Assembly (NCBI GenBank): GCA_938084835.1 | Contig: CALKER010000002.1 | Span: forward strand, 1-64,000 | Source: an uncultured Thermoguttaceae bacterium | GTDB taxonomy: Bacteria; Planctomycetota; Planctomycetia; Pirellulales; Thermoguttaceae | Length of the DNA: 64,000 nt | Direction: 5' to 3' | In this document: in pieces, positions 7,266-17,077 of the stretch | Layout of the letters: each line of letters starts with the position of its first letter | Position numbering within the stretch: the stretch's first letter is position 1 | The notes under the pieces: model-generated | What the model was told of the DNA's origin: nothing | The model's input: the letters and a program-made list of their open reading frames with translations, nothing else | The model's database searches: none | Program-made: the position numbers and the translations under genes

Positions 7266-8441
7266 ATGTTAAGAGCGAAATCGTTGGCCGTAGCAAACTG
7301 GATGTGGACAGCTGTTCGAGCTCTGGTCCTGCTTTGTGCCTCGGGGTTGGCGGCCGCCCAGTCCCCTCGCTTGTACCAAGAGGGGTGGTACGCGGGTGGG
7401 GAGCTTCGTTATCACGAGGGCGTGCCCATTGTGAGGCTTTCCGGCTCAGCGGAGGACCGAGGTCGGCAACTTGGTTTGGTGGGGCGCCAGGTACTTGAGG
7501 GCTTGGGTTTGTATCCGGAGCAACTTTATGCGGTTTTGCGACAACCGGAGGCGTGGAGGAAGCACCTCAAGCTTGCCGGCGCCATGCGGTCGCAATTTCC
7601 GCCTACCTATCTTGCCGAACTTCAGAGCATGGCCGAGGTAGCCGGAGTGGCCGAAGAGTTTCTCCTTGCTGTCAACATGCTGCCCGATATCTATCGCAGC
7701 CTGGTGGGTTGTTCCTCTCTTGTTGTGGATGCCTCACGCAGTACGAGCGGAGGGCCGTTATTCGGCCGAAATTTAGACTTTTTTTCCCTGGGCAGCCTGC
7801 ATCAGTATGCCATGGTGATCGTATACCCCGCAGCGAGCAAGTACGCGTTTGCCTCAATTGGGTTTCCGGGATTCTTGGGATGCTTATCGGGGATGAACGA
7901 AGCGGGGCTTGCCTTGGCTGTCCACGAGGCGGACAATCCACCGAAGTCAACACCGCGGTTTGATCCTGAGGGAACGCCGTATGCGCTTGTATGCCGGCGT
8001 GTGATGGAGGAGTGTGCCTCTGTCGACGACGCCGTCCAGCTGTTTCGCTCTGCCCGGCATACCACCGCGGTGATCGTGGTGCTGTGCGACCCGCGGGGGC
8101 ATGCCATCGTGGAAATTACCCCAAAGCAGGTAGCAGTTCGGCGGGAGGCCGATGGCCTGGCTTTGTGCACGAATCATTTCCGTACCGAGCTGGCAGGAGC
8201 CCAAGTCAACTGCGCTCGGTACGAAAAACTTCTTCAGGCCAAGGCCCTTAATCGCCTTGGTGTCGACAGCGTAAGGCGTTTTCTCCACGGAGTAAACCAA
8301 CGAGACCTGACAATCCAGTCCATGGTATTTGAGCCGAAAGACTTGCGGCTTCACCTGTCGATCGGTAAAACGCCGGCCAGTGCCGGTCCATTTATCCAGA
8401 TTGAGCTGAAAGGGCTTTTCGCGCAGACGAAAGATCCGTAA
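7266..8441 (+). CDS. Secreted C45-type Ntn hydrolase (acyl-CoA:6-APA acyltransferase/choloylglycine-hydrolase-like)
   Basis: 391 residues, start fixed by AAGGAG 9 bases before the ATG. Residues 1-31 form a signal peptide (ALVLLCASGLAAA). The mature protein has the linear layout of the C45/AAT family: a substrate-pocket region rich in aromatic residues, then LVGCSSLVVD with the likely N-terminal nucleophile Cys149 after autocleavage, GGPLFGRNLDFF, and GMNEAGLALAVHE with conserved Asn/Glu. Such enzymes cleave or transfer acyl groups on amide bonds; the substrate cannot be told. It is followed by a convergent possible lipoprotein gene, so it is probably transcribed alone. Confidence 0.82.
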   Translation: MLRAKSLAVANWMWTAVRALVLLCASGLAAAQSPRLYQEGWYAGGELRYHEGVPIVRLSGSAEDRGRQLGLVGRQVLEGLGLYPEQLYAVLRQPEAWRKHLKLAGAMRSQFPPTYLAELQSMAEVAGVAEEFLLAVNMLPDIYRSLVGCSSLVVDASRSTSGGPLFGRNLDFFSLGSLHQYAMVIVYPAASKYAFASIGFPGFLGCLSGMNEAGLALAVHEADNPPKSTPRFDPEGTPYALVCRRVMEECASVDDAVQLFRSARHTTAVIVVLCDPRGHAIVEITPKQVAVRREADGLALCTNHFRTELAGAQVNCARYEKLLQAKALNRLGVDSVRRFLHGVNQRDLTIQSMVFEPKDLRLHLSIGKTPASAGPFIQIELKGLFAQTKDP

Positions 8442-8677
8442 TCGGAAGGATAACCTGGGCTCTAGCTCCGGGTTGCTTGAGAGTTCTTGCCGAGTTTGCT
8501 CCGGAAAATTTACATTTGGACGGGGAGTACTCCTTGACTTGATTAAGCGGGGGCCTGGTGGGATTTCGGCAACGGGCCACGCTTTCCAATTGTGCTTCTT
8601 GTGCCCCGAGCTCTTTGGGTGAACCCACATCTCAATATGGACGGCCATCCTCGGCGTTGACTTCGAGTTATAACTTT

Positions 8678-9355
8678 TCAAAGTGGCAGTAAGCCCCGCA
8701 GGCGATCAAGCCACGAGCCTTGCGGCCGGTTTGGGCCGGGATGGCTGGGTGAATTTGCCGTACCCGTTTCGTCCGAAGGAAGTTCGATCGTCAATTGGAG
8801 CGGGAGCTCAATACGCGGCCAGCTTTGGCAATCCGGTGTCCGAGCTCGCCACGCGGTAAGCTCGGGGGAAGAGCTCTGCAAAGGTTCGAAACGGACCTCT
8901 CCCGATGGGGCTTCCAGGCGGTCGCCTCCCGAGGGAGTGACGATATTTGACCGCTGCGATGTTGACAAGGCCTGATCCGTGCCAGGCGCTCTCCCGCTGG
9001 CTGCGCTTGTCTGTGCCAGATTGGGAAAGGCGGTGGGAACCTCGTCTTTGAAGCGCACCCGATTTTCCTGACTCGTAGGGTTCCCCGCAACAATGTCCTT
9101 GCCGCGCAGCCTTGCGTCAACACCCTCTGGGGACGGGCGCGTGGCGCCTGCAGCCGGGAGCGCGGAGGGCGGCCTCTCCGGCGACGAAGGGTTCCCGGTG
9201 GGCTGGCATCCCACTTCAGCAACAGCAACAATACTCGCAGCTGCCATAACTCCCAAGGTCACCGGGGGTAAAAATCCCCACGGCGTTGTCGACAGAGTGA
9301 TCCTTCTTCGGGCATCATTGACAAAGGTTGTGGAGTCCGTGCGGTATGTGCCCAT
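8678..9355 (-). CDS. Possible lipoprotein, low-complexity, unknown function
   Basis: 225 residues. The ATG at 9353-9355 has GGAAGG upstream; a TTG 18 bases earlier is less likely. A hydrophobic stretch LGVMAAASIVAVAEVGC at about 35-51 could be a lipoprotein signal (the -3 residue, Glu, is not ideal) or a single membrane segment. The rest is Pro/Ser/Thr-rich with no recognisable domain, ending in a short helix WLDRLRGLLPL. It is convergent with the C45-type hydrolase and divergent from the BNR-4 gene. It could be spurious, but the start signal and membrane segment support it. Confidence 0.5.
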   Translation of the reverse strand: MGTYRTDSTTFVNDARRRITLSTTPWGFLPPVTLGVMAAASIVAVAEVGCQPTGNPSSPERPPSALPAAGATRPSPEGVDARLRGKDIVAGNPTSQENRVRFKDEVPTAFPNLAQTSAASGRAPGTDQALSTSQRSNIVTPSGGDRLEAPSGEVRFEPLQSSSPELTAWRARTPDCQSWPRIELPLQLTIELPSDETGTANSPSHPGPNRPQGSWLDRLRGLLPL

Positions 9356-9802
9356 GGGCGCCTTCCGGTACAAGCCAGCGGTGGCTACAACGTTTTGAGT
9401 TCATCCTTTAAGGGTCAACACAGCGGAGCGATTCTGCCGCAAGTTTGGCCCAGACTGAAACGTTGGTTCTTATTGGCCTTGGGCGACACAACACCGAAGG
9501 ATGGAACCCCGGGGTGGCTTTCTTGGTAGCTTTCTAGGGCTTTGTTCCCACGTTAAAAAGGTAAGGTACCTCCAAAGAGATTAGAGATTATAGCACCGGC
9601 ACGAGAACGAACCCACCGCTCCGGCGCCACCCGGCGCAGGGAAATCCCCGTCTCGTTCGATTCTCGAATGGGACCCTCGGGAAAACGAACACTAGGCTTT
9701 CCCACAAAGCTGGCCGCCGCGGTCTTGATGGCCTACCTAATTGGCCTACCAAGAAGGTTTATGAGGTGTTCACATCCACCCCATGGTGAAGGGAGCTTTC
9801 CG
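9356..9802. other. Divergent promoter region
   Basis: 447 bp between the possible lipoprotein gene (minus) and the BNR-4 gene (plus). An open frame extends back to 9668, but its start lacks a ribosome binding site. No other gene or RNA seen. Confidence 0.3.
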
Positions 9803-12370
9803 ATGATACAAGACCATTTGCGGCTCTGGGCGGGTTCTTCCGACAGGACATTGGTCGGCGCAGGCCCGGGAAATAGAGTTGTCCGATCTTTCATGGGCTG
9901 GATGATCGGTGCCACTTTGTGCATGGTGGGGGGAAGCTATGTCTTGTGGGCTGATGCAGGAAATTGGCCAGAGGTCACAGATCGCCCTGCGGAAGGGCTC
10001 AATGCCGCCGAGGTTTCCGCCAAAACCCTGCCGTATGGGCCGGCAGCTTACGGTTTGGAGTTAGGCGGAATTGGCGGGGCTTATTTCTTGGCCGAACCCG
10101 GAACACTCCTAATCGAGGTTTTCAAGCGGGATCTCAACCAGGCCAGTCGCACCACGGAATTATGGGCAATTCTTGCCGGGCCTGACCGGCGAGTGATCGC
10201 CGAGGCAAAAATTCCTGATGATGGTCTACCCCGTGGACAACTAGGACCGCAACGAGGGGTTCTTCTCCGGGCTGAAGTGCCGCGAAAAGGCATTTACGCC
10301 TTGTGCATCACTGTGTCGCAGGATCGGTATGGGGAAGCAATGTACTGGAGCTTTCGCACCAATTGCCCTCGCTATGTGATCGAGACTTCCCGCGGGCATC
10401 GGGATGCTCCCCACGAGGAACCGATTGTGCTCTACCATCCGCAGGAATGGGCGCGGTTGTGTTTTCGGCCCACACCGCAGGCCTTCCGTGTGGAGGTGCA
10501 GCGCCGCGCTGGTGACGAACGGATGCCGCAACTTATCAACGATAAAAATCAAGTGGCAGCATCGTTTTCCCGGGGTGAGGGTGGGCTGTGGGTGGCGGAG
10601 GTCGCCGCCGATCCCTCACGGGGCGCGCTTTGGCAGGTTGTCATACCACCCGGAGAAAGCAGGGTGGAAATCGACGGCCTGACACGATGGCGGCCGGACG
10701 ATCCCTATCGCGACCTATGCTACTGGACCGTGGAGCCTGCTGCCTACATCCCATTTGTGGATTACCGCTGGCTTTTGGTTCCGTATCGCCGCGTGGTCTA
10801 TTTGGGAAATGCTCGGGAAGGTGCGGTCACATTTTTCGTCCACAACAACAGTCAGCGGTTGCTTGAGGTGGATCTGCATGTCGAAGAGGCCCAGGACGGT
10901 GTGTCTGTGACGGTAAAGCCTCCTCGAGTCCAAGTTCGGCCGGGACGGGCCGAAAGGGTATTGGTCACTTGCTTGCTCGAGGCAGGAGTGTCGCGGGGAA
11001 GCTTCCATCTGCGGGTCCTACCCTCGGGCGATACCAGCTGGAGTACGTATTCCACGGTCGAGGTCTTTGCGGGCGAGGGACCGTTCACCAAGCCCTTCCC
11101 TCCCCCTCTGGTCCTGGAACCATACCAGCACGAAAACGAGAAGTGGGGGCTTCTTCCCGATTATCCCACCGAGAATGAACTCTACTTTGATCCTGCCAAT
11201 CGCCCCTTTGTGGTGGCAGAGGGTGATTTGTGGACGAATATTGAGGGAAACTGGCAGCGACTGAACGTAGGCAGTCGGACGGTGTGGGCTGGGGAAGGCC
11301 GTCCGGTGCGGTCGGTTCGCCCTGTTTCTCCGAAAATTGCGTTTGAAGGGGAAGGGGCCATTTATTTCCTTGCGCACGTAGATGGAGTTGATGCTTTGGT
11401 CTACTCCGACGGAAGCCGGACTCAATGGATAGCGGTAGCTTTCCCTCCGTCGCCCTTTCCGGCCAGCTATGACATAGAGGTGTTTACGGGTCACAATGAG
11501 TTGGCCGGGCCACCGCCGATCCTCCGCTTTTTACGCACCGGCCGCGATCCCAAACGTTTTTGGCGGTACTTCCATCGCCTCGAGTTATTTGTTCCGAGGA
11601 AAGAAGGGGACCGGGTGCTTCTTGGCGAGCCAATTCTCCTGAGCGACCAATGTCTTGGAATCTCCTCCCACTCGGGCAGCCCCTGTTGCTTGGTCTCCCG
11701 GGGGGAGAAGGTTCATGCCATTTGGGCAGAAGCTACCGATCCTGCTGTCCCACTGCCAGGTACGCCGGCCTACGCCACTAGCTTTGACAAAAGTACGCGT
11801 ACGCTGGGGAAGCCGGTTCTTGTGGGGTATGGAGCGCCGCCCAACGATATTCACAACACGCCCGCCATAACCATTGACGGCCGCGGGTACCTTCACGCAC
11901 TTGGCGGAACCCATGGGGCACCCTTCCCCTATGCCCGATCTCATGCTATAAACGATACGCAGCAAGGATTTTCCGAACCTGTACCTGCTTCGGCGGGGGA
12001 GCAGACTTACATCGGCCTTGTCTGCGGACCGGATGACACACTTTACAGCGCCTTTAGGCTGTGGCGTCGTGGAGAACCTCCCTTCCCCAATTCGCATTTT
12101 GCCACGCTGGCGCTGCAACAAAAAGCTGCCGAGGGCGATTGGGAAAAGCCACAGATTTTAATCCTCCCCCCATTTTCCGAGTACAGCGTTTTTTATCATC
12201 GCTTGACGATCGATCGGCGAGGGCGGCTGTTCCTTTCGTACGATTATTGGTCCACACATTGGTTCTATCGGATCGACCATTTTGGGCGTCGGCGGGTGAG
12301 TATTTTTTCGGCCGACGGTGGGCAGACGTGGAAATTCGTGACCACTGCCGACCTCCTGGAAGGTTTGTAA
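9803..12370 (+). CDS. Secreted BNR-4 repeat protein (sialidase-like propeller)
   Basis: 855 residues from the ATG at 9803, which has AAGGGAG upstream. The first ~55 residues contain a signal segment (GWMIGATLCMVGGSYVLWADA). Residues ~60-450 look like beta-sandwich domains with repeated strand patterns. The C-terminal ~350 residues carry the BNR-4 signature: HNTPAITIDGRGYLHALGGT, then APFPYARS, and Asp-box-like FSADGGQTWKF near the end. BNR-4 proteins are five-bladed propellers often linked to uronic-acid polysaccharide degradation. Catalytic activity cannot be assigned from sequence. It precedes an exported oxidoreductase and a GH106-like enzyme on the same strand. Confidence 0.7.
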   Translation: MIQDHLRLWAGSSDRTLVGAGPGNRVVRSFMGWMIGATLCMVGGSYVLWADAGNWPEVTDRPAEGLNAAEVSAKTLPYGPAAYGLELGGIGGAYFLAEPGTLLIEVFKRDLNQASRTTELWAILAGPDRRVIAEAKIPDDGLPRGQLGPQRGVLLRAEVPRKGIYALCITVSQDRYGEAMYWSFRTNCPRYVIETSRGHRDAPHEEPIVLYHPQEWARLCFRPTPQAFRVEVQRRAGDERMPQLINDKNQVAASFSRGEGGLWVAEVAADPSRGALWQVVIPPGESRVEIDGLTRWRPDDPYRDLCYWTVEPAAYIPFVDYRWLLVPYRRVVYLGNAREGAVTFFVHNNSQRLLEVDLHVEEAQDGVSVTVKPPRVQVRPGRAERVLVTCLLEAGVSRGSFHLRVLPSGDTSWSTYSTVEVFAGEGPFTKPFPPPLVLEPYQHENEKWGLLPDYPTENELYFDPANRPFVVAEGDLWTNIEGNWQRLNVGSRTVWAGEGRPVRSVRPVSPKIAFEGEGAIYFLAHVDGVDALVYSDGSRTQWIAVAFPPSPFPASYDIEVFTGHNELAGPPPILRFLRTGRDPKRFWRYFHRLELFVPRKEGDRVLLGEPILLSDQCLGISSHSGSPCCLVSRGEKVHAIWAEATDPAVPLPGTPAYATSFDKSTRTLGKPVLVGYGAPPNDIHNTPAITIDGRGYLHALGGTHGAPFPYARSHAINDTQQGFSEPVPASAGEQTYIGLVCGPDDTLYSAFRLWRRGEPPFPNSHFATLALQQKAAEGDWEKPQILILPPFSEYSVFYHRLTIDRRGRLFLSYDYWSTHWFYRIDHFGRRRVSIFSADGGQTWKFVTTADLLEGL

Positions 12371-12633
12371 CGGTCACCGCTGGCCTTTAGGCGGCGGGCG
12401 TCCCACCGCGAATAAGGCCAAAGCGTAGCCGGCGGTAGGTAGCGGTAGCGAGGGTCTGCGGCTTTTAGGGTAGGCAGCGCCGCACCCGCAGCGGGGTGGT
12501 CTTGGGAATACTTTACGGGCCAGCCGTGGGCCGTTAAACTTCGACTCCATAGTGCCGGCACAAAAATGGCTTTCCGGCCAAGAGCACCGTGATGAGGAGA
12601 CCACGTGTCAACAGGCTTGAGAAGGAGGATTCC

Positions 12634-13950
12634 ATGCAAGGTCGAAATTCGTTGCCCTCGCGACGGGCGTTTTTGGGCAAAACCGCGGCGCTTAGCGGCG
12701 GTGCCGCAGCCGTCCACCTGCTGGGGCCTGTGGCCCGCTTTGCTCACGGGGCCTTCCACCAGGAGGTGCTACGGGTGGCAGTAGTGGGATGCGGTGGCCG
12801 GGGAATCGGAGCGGCCGTCAATTGTTTTAGCGTCCCGAGCCCCGTGAAGATCGTCGCTTTAGCCGACGTGTTCGAGGACCAAGTTCGCAACGCCAAAGCG
12901 CAACTGGAGGCCCGCGACAAATCCAAGACCGATCTGCCGGCGGATCGGCTTTTCTGGGGGCTGGACTCTTACAAACAGGCCATCGACTGTGATGTGGATC
13001 TTGTACTCATTGCCTCACCGCCAGGGGTTCGTCCGCAGCAGTATCGCTACGCGATCGAAAAGGGCCGGCATGTCTTCATGGAAAAACCCCTGTGTACCGA
13101 CGTGGGCGGTTATCGCGAGCTGGTGGAAGTCAACAAATTGGCCGATAGTAAAGGGTTGAAGGTGGGGGTAGGCCTCCAGCGACGTCACGAGCCGCGATAT
13201 CAGGAGACCATCAAACGAATTCAGGATGGAGCGATCGGCAAGATCGTTTTCCTCCGCTGTTACTGGAACATGGGTAACATTTGGACCAAAGGCCGCCAGC
13301 CGGGGGATACGGAGCTAGCCTACCAACTTCGCAATTGGCAGTATTTTTATTACTTTGGTGGCGACAATATCACGGAACAGCACATCCACAACATTGACAT
13401 CTGTAATTGGGTGATGAATGCCCATCCGGTCGAGGCCAACGGGATGGGTGGTCGGCAAGGCCGAGATCGCTTCCCGGACATGGGTATGATCTTCGACCAC
13501 CATGCGGTGGAATTCACCTATGCTAACGGTGTGAAGATGTTCAGCCAATGCCGACAGATGCCTGACTGTTGGAATATGGTGGCAGAATTTGTCCACGGGA
13601 CTGACGGCTGGGCCGATTGTTCTGGCCGGATCTGGGGCAAAAACGAGTGGCAATATCGTGGGCCCAATCCCAATGCTTACGATCAGGAGATTATCGACCT
13701 GGTGGCGGCTATCCGCGAGGATCGGCCGTACAACGAAGGGTGGTTTGGAGCGACAAGCAGCATGACCTCGGTGCTGGGCCGGATCGCCACCTATTCTGGC
13801 CAGCTGGTCCGCTGGGATGAGGCGGTCGCGAAGGCTCCCGGCGAGGTCCCACAACTTGTAAGTTGGGATCAAAAAATGCCCATTATGCCAGATCCCGACG
13901 GCACGTACCGAAGTTCCGTTCCCATGCCAGGCGTATGGCGACTGTTCTAG
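12634..13950 (+). CDS. Tat-exported Gfo/Idh/MocA-family oxidoreductase
   Basis: 438 residues; AAGGAGG lies just before the ATG. Residues 8-35 are a Tat signal (SRRAFLGKTAALSGGAAA). A Rossmann NAD(P)-binding segment follows (VAVVGCGGRGIGAA, about 47-60), with DLVLIASPPG and the family EKP motif in HVFMEKPLCTDVGG. The C-terminal domain has EQHIHNIDICNWV, typical of planctomycete and Bacteroidetes exported members. These oxidise sugar rings with tightly bound cofactor; some act as glycosidases. Substrate unknown. It sits between the BNR-4 and GH106-like genes, consistent with a carbohydrate-processing set. Confidence 0.9.
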   Translation: MQGRNSLPSRRAFLGKTAALSGGAAAVHLLGPVARFAHGAFHQEVLRVAVVGCGGRGIGAAVNCFSVPSPVKIVALADVFEDQVRNAKAQLEARDKSKTDLPADRLFWGLDSYKQAIDCDVDLVLIASPPGVRPQQYRYAIEKGRHVFMEKPLCTDVGGYRELVEVNKLADSKGLKVGVGLQRRHEPRYQETIKRIQDGAIGKIVFLRCYWNMGNIWTKGRQPGDTELAYQLRNWQYFYYFGGDNITEQHIHNIDICNWVMNAHPVEANGMGGRQGRDRFPDMGMIFDHHAVEFTYANGVKMFSQCRQMPDCWNMVAEFVHGTDGWADCSGRIWGKNEWQYRGPNPNAYDQEIIDLVAAIREDRPYNEGWFGATSSMTSVLGRIATYSGQLVRWDEAVAKAPGEVPQLVSWDQKMPIMPDPDGTYRSSVPMPGVWRLF

Positions 13951-14067
13951 CCTTGCGTCAAGAAAGCCATATTCGTCAACACTTCCATAAAGGGATCGCC
14001 AGCTAAAGTGATCATTGAGGAGCGTGCGTGCCCTCTTCACCAAGCAAGGGGATGGGGAGGCGAAGGT

Positions 14068-16119
14068 ATGTACACATCTTGTGGCGGTAGGATGGTATGG
14101 GGGATGATCCTAGGGGGGGTTATCGCTGTTTTAGCCCCTGGCAATTATGGCGGTGATCTTCAGCCCCAGGGAAGGTCCCCCGCGGGGCTAGAACCTCTTG
14201 CGGCCGAGTGGCTGTCCGCGTGGGCGGAACCACCGCCGGCCGATTGGCCACTCCAGATTGTCCACAGCATCCCGTCGGGACGAGCGGTGCGGGAGGTTGT
14301 CCCGCGGCTTCGGGCTACTCCTTTCCGCCAATTAGCTTCTGATGAGGGTGTCGGATACTATCTGCGTCGTGGTCGTGGCGGATTGGTTTGCAACGTAGAC
14401 TTCCGCGATTACCTCCAGTCCGAAGAAGCTTGGGACCTTTTGGTGCAGATGGTGGACATTTGTGCCAATCTGGGAATGCCCGTGTGGATTTACGATGAGG
14501 AGGGATACCCAAGCGGCGCTGCCGGAGGCCTGGTCCTTCGGCAATATCCGGAGGTGGAAGCGCTGGCTTTAGTGTGGGATGAAGAAGCCCCACAGCGGTT
14601 GTTCGTCCGACCCGCTTTCGAACACACTCATGCGGCCAACAACTATTTTGCCATTCGACGTTATATCAACATTATCGACGATCGTGCCACTAAGGCTTTT
14701 ATCCAGATTACCCATGAAGCGTACCTTAAGCGGCTGAGGCATCATTTCGGCACAACGATCGTGGCCTTCTTCACCGATGAGCCATCGCTAATGGCAGTCA
14801 ATCTTGGCCCCATACCGGAGCCTGCCCGCGGTCGGGTGCCGGTTCGCGACCAGCCTGACCCGGTAATCAAACCGCTGCCGGCCGTACCATGGTCGTATGA
14901 TTTAGCCGAGTGTTATCGCCAACGCTTTGGTCACGAGTTAGCCAGCGTGCAGAAAAGCTTGTTCGCCGGTGAGACTGCCGCAGATCGCCAGGTTCGTCGG
15001 CAATTTTGGAGCCTCATCGCAGACTTGGTGGGGGAGCGCTACTTCCGTGCCTTGCGTGACTGGTGCCGGATGTATGGGGTCGCCTCTTCCGGACATCTGT
15101 TAGCAGAGGAAGGGATCCTACTCCATGTCCCGCTTTATGGCAATGCCCTTCAGGCCATAGCTTTGATGGACATTCCCGGGCTAGATATGCTGAGCTCCGA
15201 GCCAGCTGTCGCGGTAGCGGCGGGATGGATGACGGTGGGGCTGCCTTTGTCCGGGGCTCTGCTGGAGGGACGCCGTCGCGTGATGACAGAAGTCAGTGAC
15301 TTTTCGCAGAAGATGTTTGGTGGCGGCCCGGTGGAGCTGGCGGCCATGGAGGCCACCGCTGCCTGGCAGGCCGCTTGGGGCGTAACCGACTTTACCCTCT
15401 ACTATGCCCCGGAAGATCGCTCCGTCGAGGACAATTGGCAATATGGCCAGTTTGTTGGACGGCTCAATGCCATCCTGAAGCCGGCCATGCCCGTGCCGCA
15501 GGTCGCCCTTTATTATCCCATCTACGACCTTTGGGCCGAGTATCGACCGGTTGCTGATCGCCCCTCGGACACCAACCAGTCCGAGCGCCTTCGGCACATC
15601 ACGGAGTCATTTTATCGGATCGGACGATCGCTGGCCCGCCGGCAGATACCCTTCATTCTTGTGGATCATCGATACCTGGCCAAGGCCGAGGTTGCAGCTG
15701 GCCACCTTAAAGCCGGCTCTGCCACGATATCCTGTGTGGTCCTTCCGGCTGCAGTGGAACTTCCCCCAGAGGCCGAAAATATCCTCGCGCAGTTTGCTTC
15801 CACGGGTGGTCAAGTCGTGCGCGACAGCCCACAGCAGCCGATTACCCCTGCGACTATCCGAGCCCGCCTTGCTTGTCCGTTCCAGTTGGAGCCGGCCAGC
15901 GACTTTTTGGTTCTTGGGGCTTTCGAGCGGGAGAACCGACAAATTCTCATGCTAGTTAACGTCGGCAAAAGCAACTGGGCAGGAACACTTAGGCCGGCAG
16001 CTGACGGGCATTGGTGGCTTTTGGACCCCCATTCGGGTGTGGTTCGGACGGCAGCTGCGGCGGAAGGCGGGCTCCCGTTGGAGCTTCCCGCGTGGCGGTC
16101 AATTTTGCTTGTGCGGTGA
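14068..16119 (+). CDS. Secreted GH106-like glycosidase (alpha-L-rhamnosidase-type)
   Basis: 683 residues from the ATG at 14068, preceded by GGAGGCGAAGG. An N-terminal signal (MVWGMILGGVIAVLA) directs export. The TIM-barrel region has VWIYDEEGYPSGAAGG (about 145-160), a hallmark of the GH106-like family, then VAFFTDEPSL, a likely catalytic-acid strand, and WQAAWGVTDFTLYYAPEDR. The C-terminal ~120 residues form a beta-rich domain. It is shorter than classical GH106 enzymes (about 1000 residues). By family it would cleave rhamnose or related sugars from pectin-like polysaccharide; the specificity is inference. Confidence 0.7.
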   Translation: MYTSCGGRMVWGMILGGVIAVLAPGNYGGDLQPQGRSPAGLEPLAAEWLSAWAEPPPADWPLQIVHSIPSGRAVREVVPRLRATPFRQLASDEGVGYYLRRGRGGLVCNVDFRDYLQSEEAWDLLVQMVDICANLGMPVWIYDEEGYPSGAAGGLVLRQYPEVEALALVWDEEAPQRLFVRPAFEHTHAANNYFAIRRYINIIDDRATKAFIQITHEAYLKRLRHHFGTTIVAFFTDEPSLMAVNLGPIPEPARGRVPVRDQPDPVIKPLPAVPWSYDLAECYRQRFGHELASVQKSLFAGETAADRQVRRQFWSLIADLVGERYFRALRDWCRMYGVASSGHLLAEEGILLHVPLYGNALQAIALMDIPGLDMLSSEPAVAVAAGWMTVGLPLSGALLEGRRRVMTEVSDFSQKMFGGGPVELAAMEATAAWQAAWGVTDFTLYYAPEDRSVEDNWQYGQFVGRLNAILKPAMPVPQVALYYPIYDLWAEYRPVADRPSDTNQSERLRHITESFYRIGRSLARRQIPFILVDHRYLAKAEVAAGHLKAGSATISCVVLPAAVELPPEAENILAQFASTGGQVVRDSPQQPITPATIRARLACPFQLEPASDFLVLGAFERENRQILMLVNVGKSNWAGTLRPAADGHWWLLDPHSGVVRTAAAAEGGLPLELPAWRSILLVR

Positions 16120-16822
16120 TCTTCCTCCACAGCTCGGATTTCTTGGCTGGCGGTGACCTTTCGGGCTTTAGCTCCCGGCGCGGTGGCCCCCTCGCCTTGC
16201 GGAAGTGAATCCACAACCCAATTTGCGACCAAACCCACAAGCGCAGCCTCCTCGCGTTACGGAAGCGACGCCGCGACCATCGATCATCCCACGCGATCGT
16301 TGGCAGCCTCCTCGCGTTACGGAAGCGACTGCGCAAAGGCGGGCGGGGCGAAGGGAGTATGTCGCACTCTGTGGGTGCGATCCACGACCTTCATCGCCTT
16401 GGCCAGAACAAGCCCCGTACCACGTGGCGCAATCGTTATAGTCCAAATCATTCGGCCGGCCCATTCTTACATTTTGCGGCCGGAAAAACCAAGATGTTTG
16501 GCCACTATGGGACAGATCATAGGCTAAAGTTAGTTTAGGAACGTCTGTCCCGACCCGGCATGCGGATGGAGCCGAGGGAGCTGCGGGCGCCACCTTGGGC
16601 TGCCTATCCCGTAAAAAGTAAAAGAACACAGCTTAGGTGGGTCGGGACGGTGGACCTCCTGCGTCATCCTTGGGATTATGCCGGAGAGGGGTTCAGGGAG
16701 TCTCTAGACTGGCCGAAATTTTCGCAGTCCGAGAGCCAGGCGGGGCCGGGGAAGTAGACCAACCGGCTTGCGAGCTAAGCGCTGTCGTTTTTAGCGCAAT
16801 TGTTTAAGGAGCCAGCAAAACG
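16120..16822. other. Intergenic region with 60-bp periodic repeat
   Basis: 703 bp downstream of the glycosidase gene. Its first half holds the three-unit 60-bp repeat described separately. Open frames across it exist on both strands because the period is a multiple of three; they lack ribosome binding sites and family likeness. Confidence 0.4.
16183..16329. repeat. Direct repeat, three 27-bp units at exact 60-bp spacing
   Basis: Units at 16183-16209, 16243-16269 and 16303-16329. The second and third are identical over 27 bp, with core CCTCCTCGCGTTACGGAAG; the first matches at about 20 of 27 positions. The spacers are unrelated. The minus-strand reading starts GTCGCTTCCG, shared with a repeat near 55130. 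Confidence 0.85.
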
Positions 16823-17077
16823 ATGACCCAGGCTGTGGAAACACCTAGCATCTTTGTCGACCGACGTAACTATGACCATCCGTCAGCACCGCCATTAATC
16901 GAACGGCGGCAATTTGCCAATAGCCATGAGGGGCTTTCCCCTGAGGCAAAGGAGCTGGCCTTGGCCATCGATCGTTACAAGATGCTGCATCGCCGGCGAT
17001 TTATTTCCCACGAGGAATTGCTCCTGGTAATCAAGTCGCTGGGTTATCGTCGTGATCCTGCCCCTGCGGCCGGCTGA
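16823..17077 (+). CDS. Small conserved planctomycete-type protein
   Basis: 84 residues; AAGGAG lies 11 bases before the ATG. The middle and C-terminal part (ERRQFANSHEGLSPEAKELA, then IDRYKMLHRRRFISHEELL and VIKSLGYRR) matches a small protein I recall as widespread in planctomycetes, of unknown function. It has a charged amphipathic helix followed by a short HTH-like pair of helices (FISHEELLLVIKSLGY), so a DNA- or RNA-related role is possible. No signal or membrane segment. It stands alone between long gaps. Confidence 0.8.
   Translation: MTQAVETPSIFVDRRNYDHPSAPPLIERRQFANSHEGLSPEAKELALAIDRYKMLHRRRFISHEELLLVIKSLGYRRDPAPAAG

Noticed and set aside
16183..16329. CRISPR array
   Set aside because: Only two identical units and one decayed unit, no cas genes in the window, and no leader. 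Kept as a repeat.
15989..16629. Minus-strand Arg/Gly-rich proteins across the 60-bp repeat
   Set aside because: They stay open only because the repeat period is a multiple of three; no start signals, and they overlap the end of the glycosidase gene.
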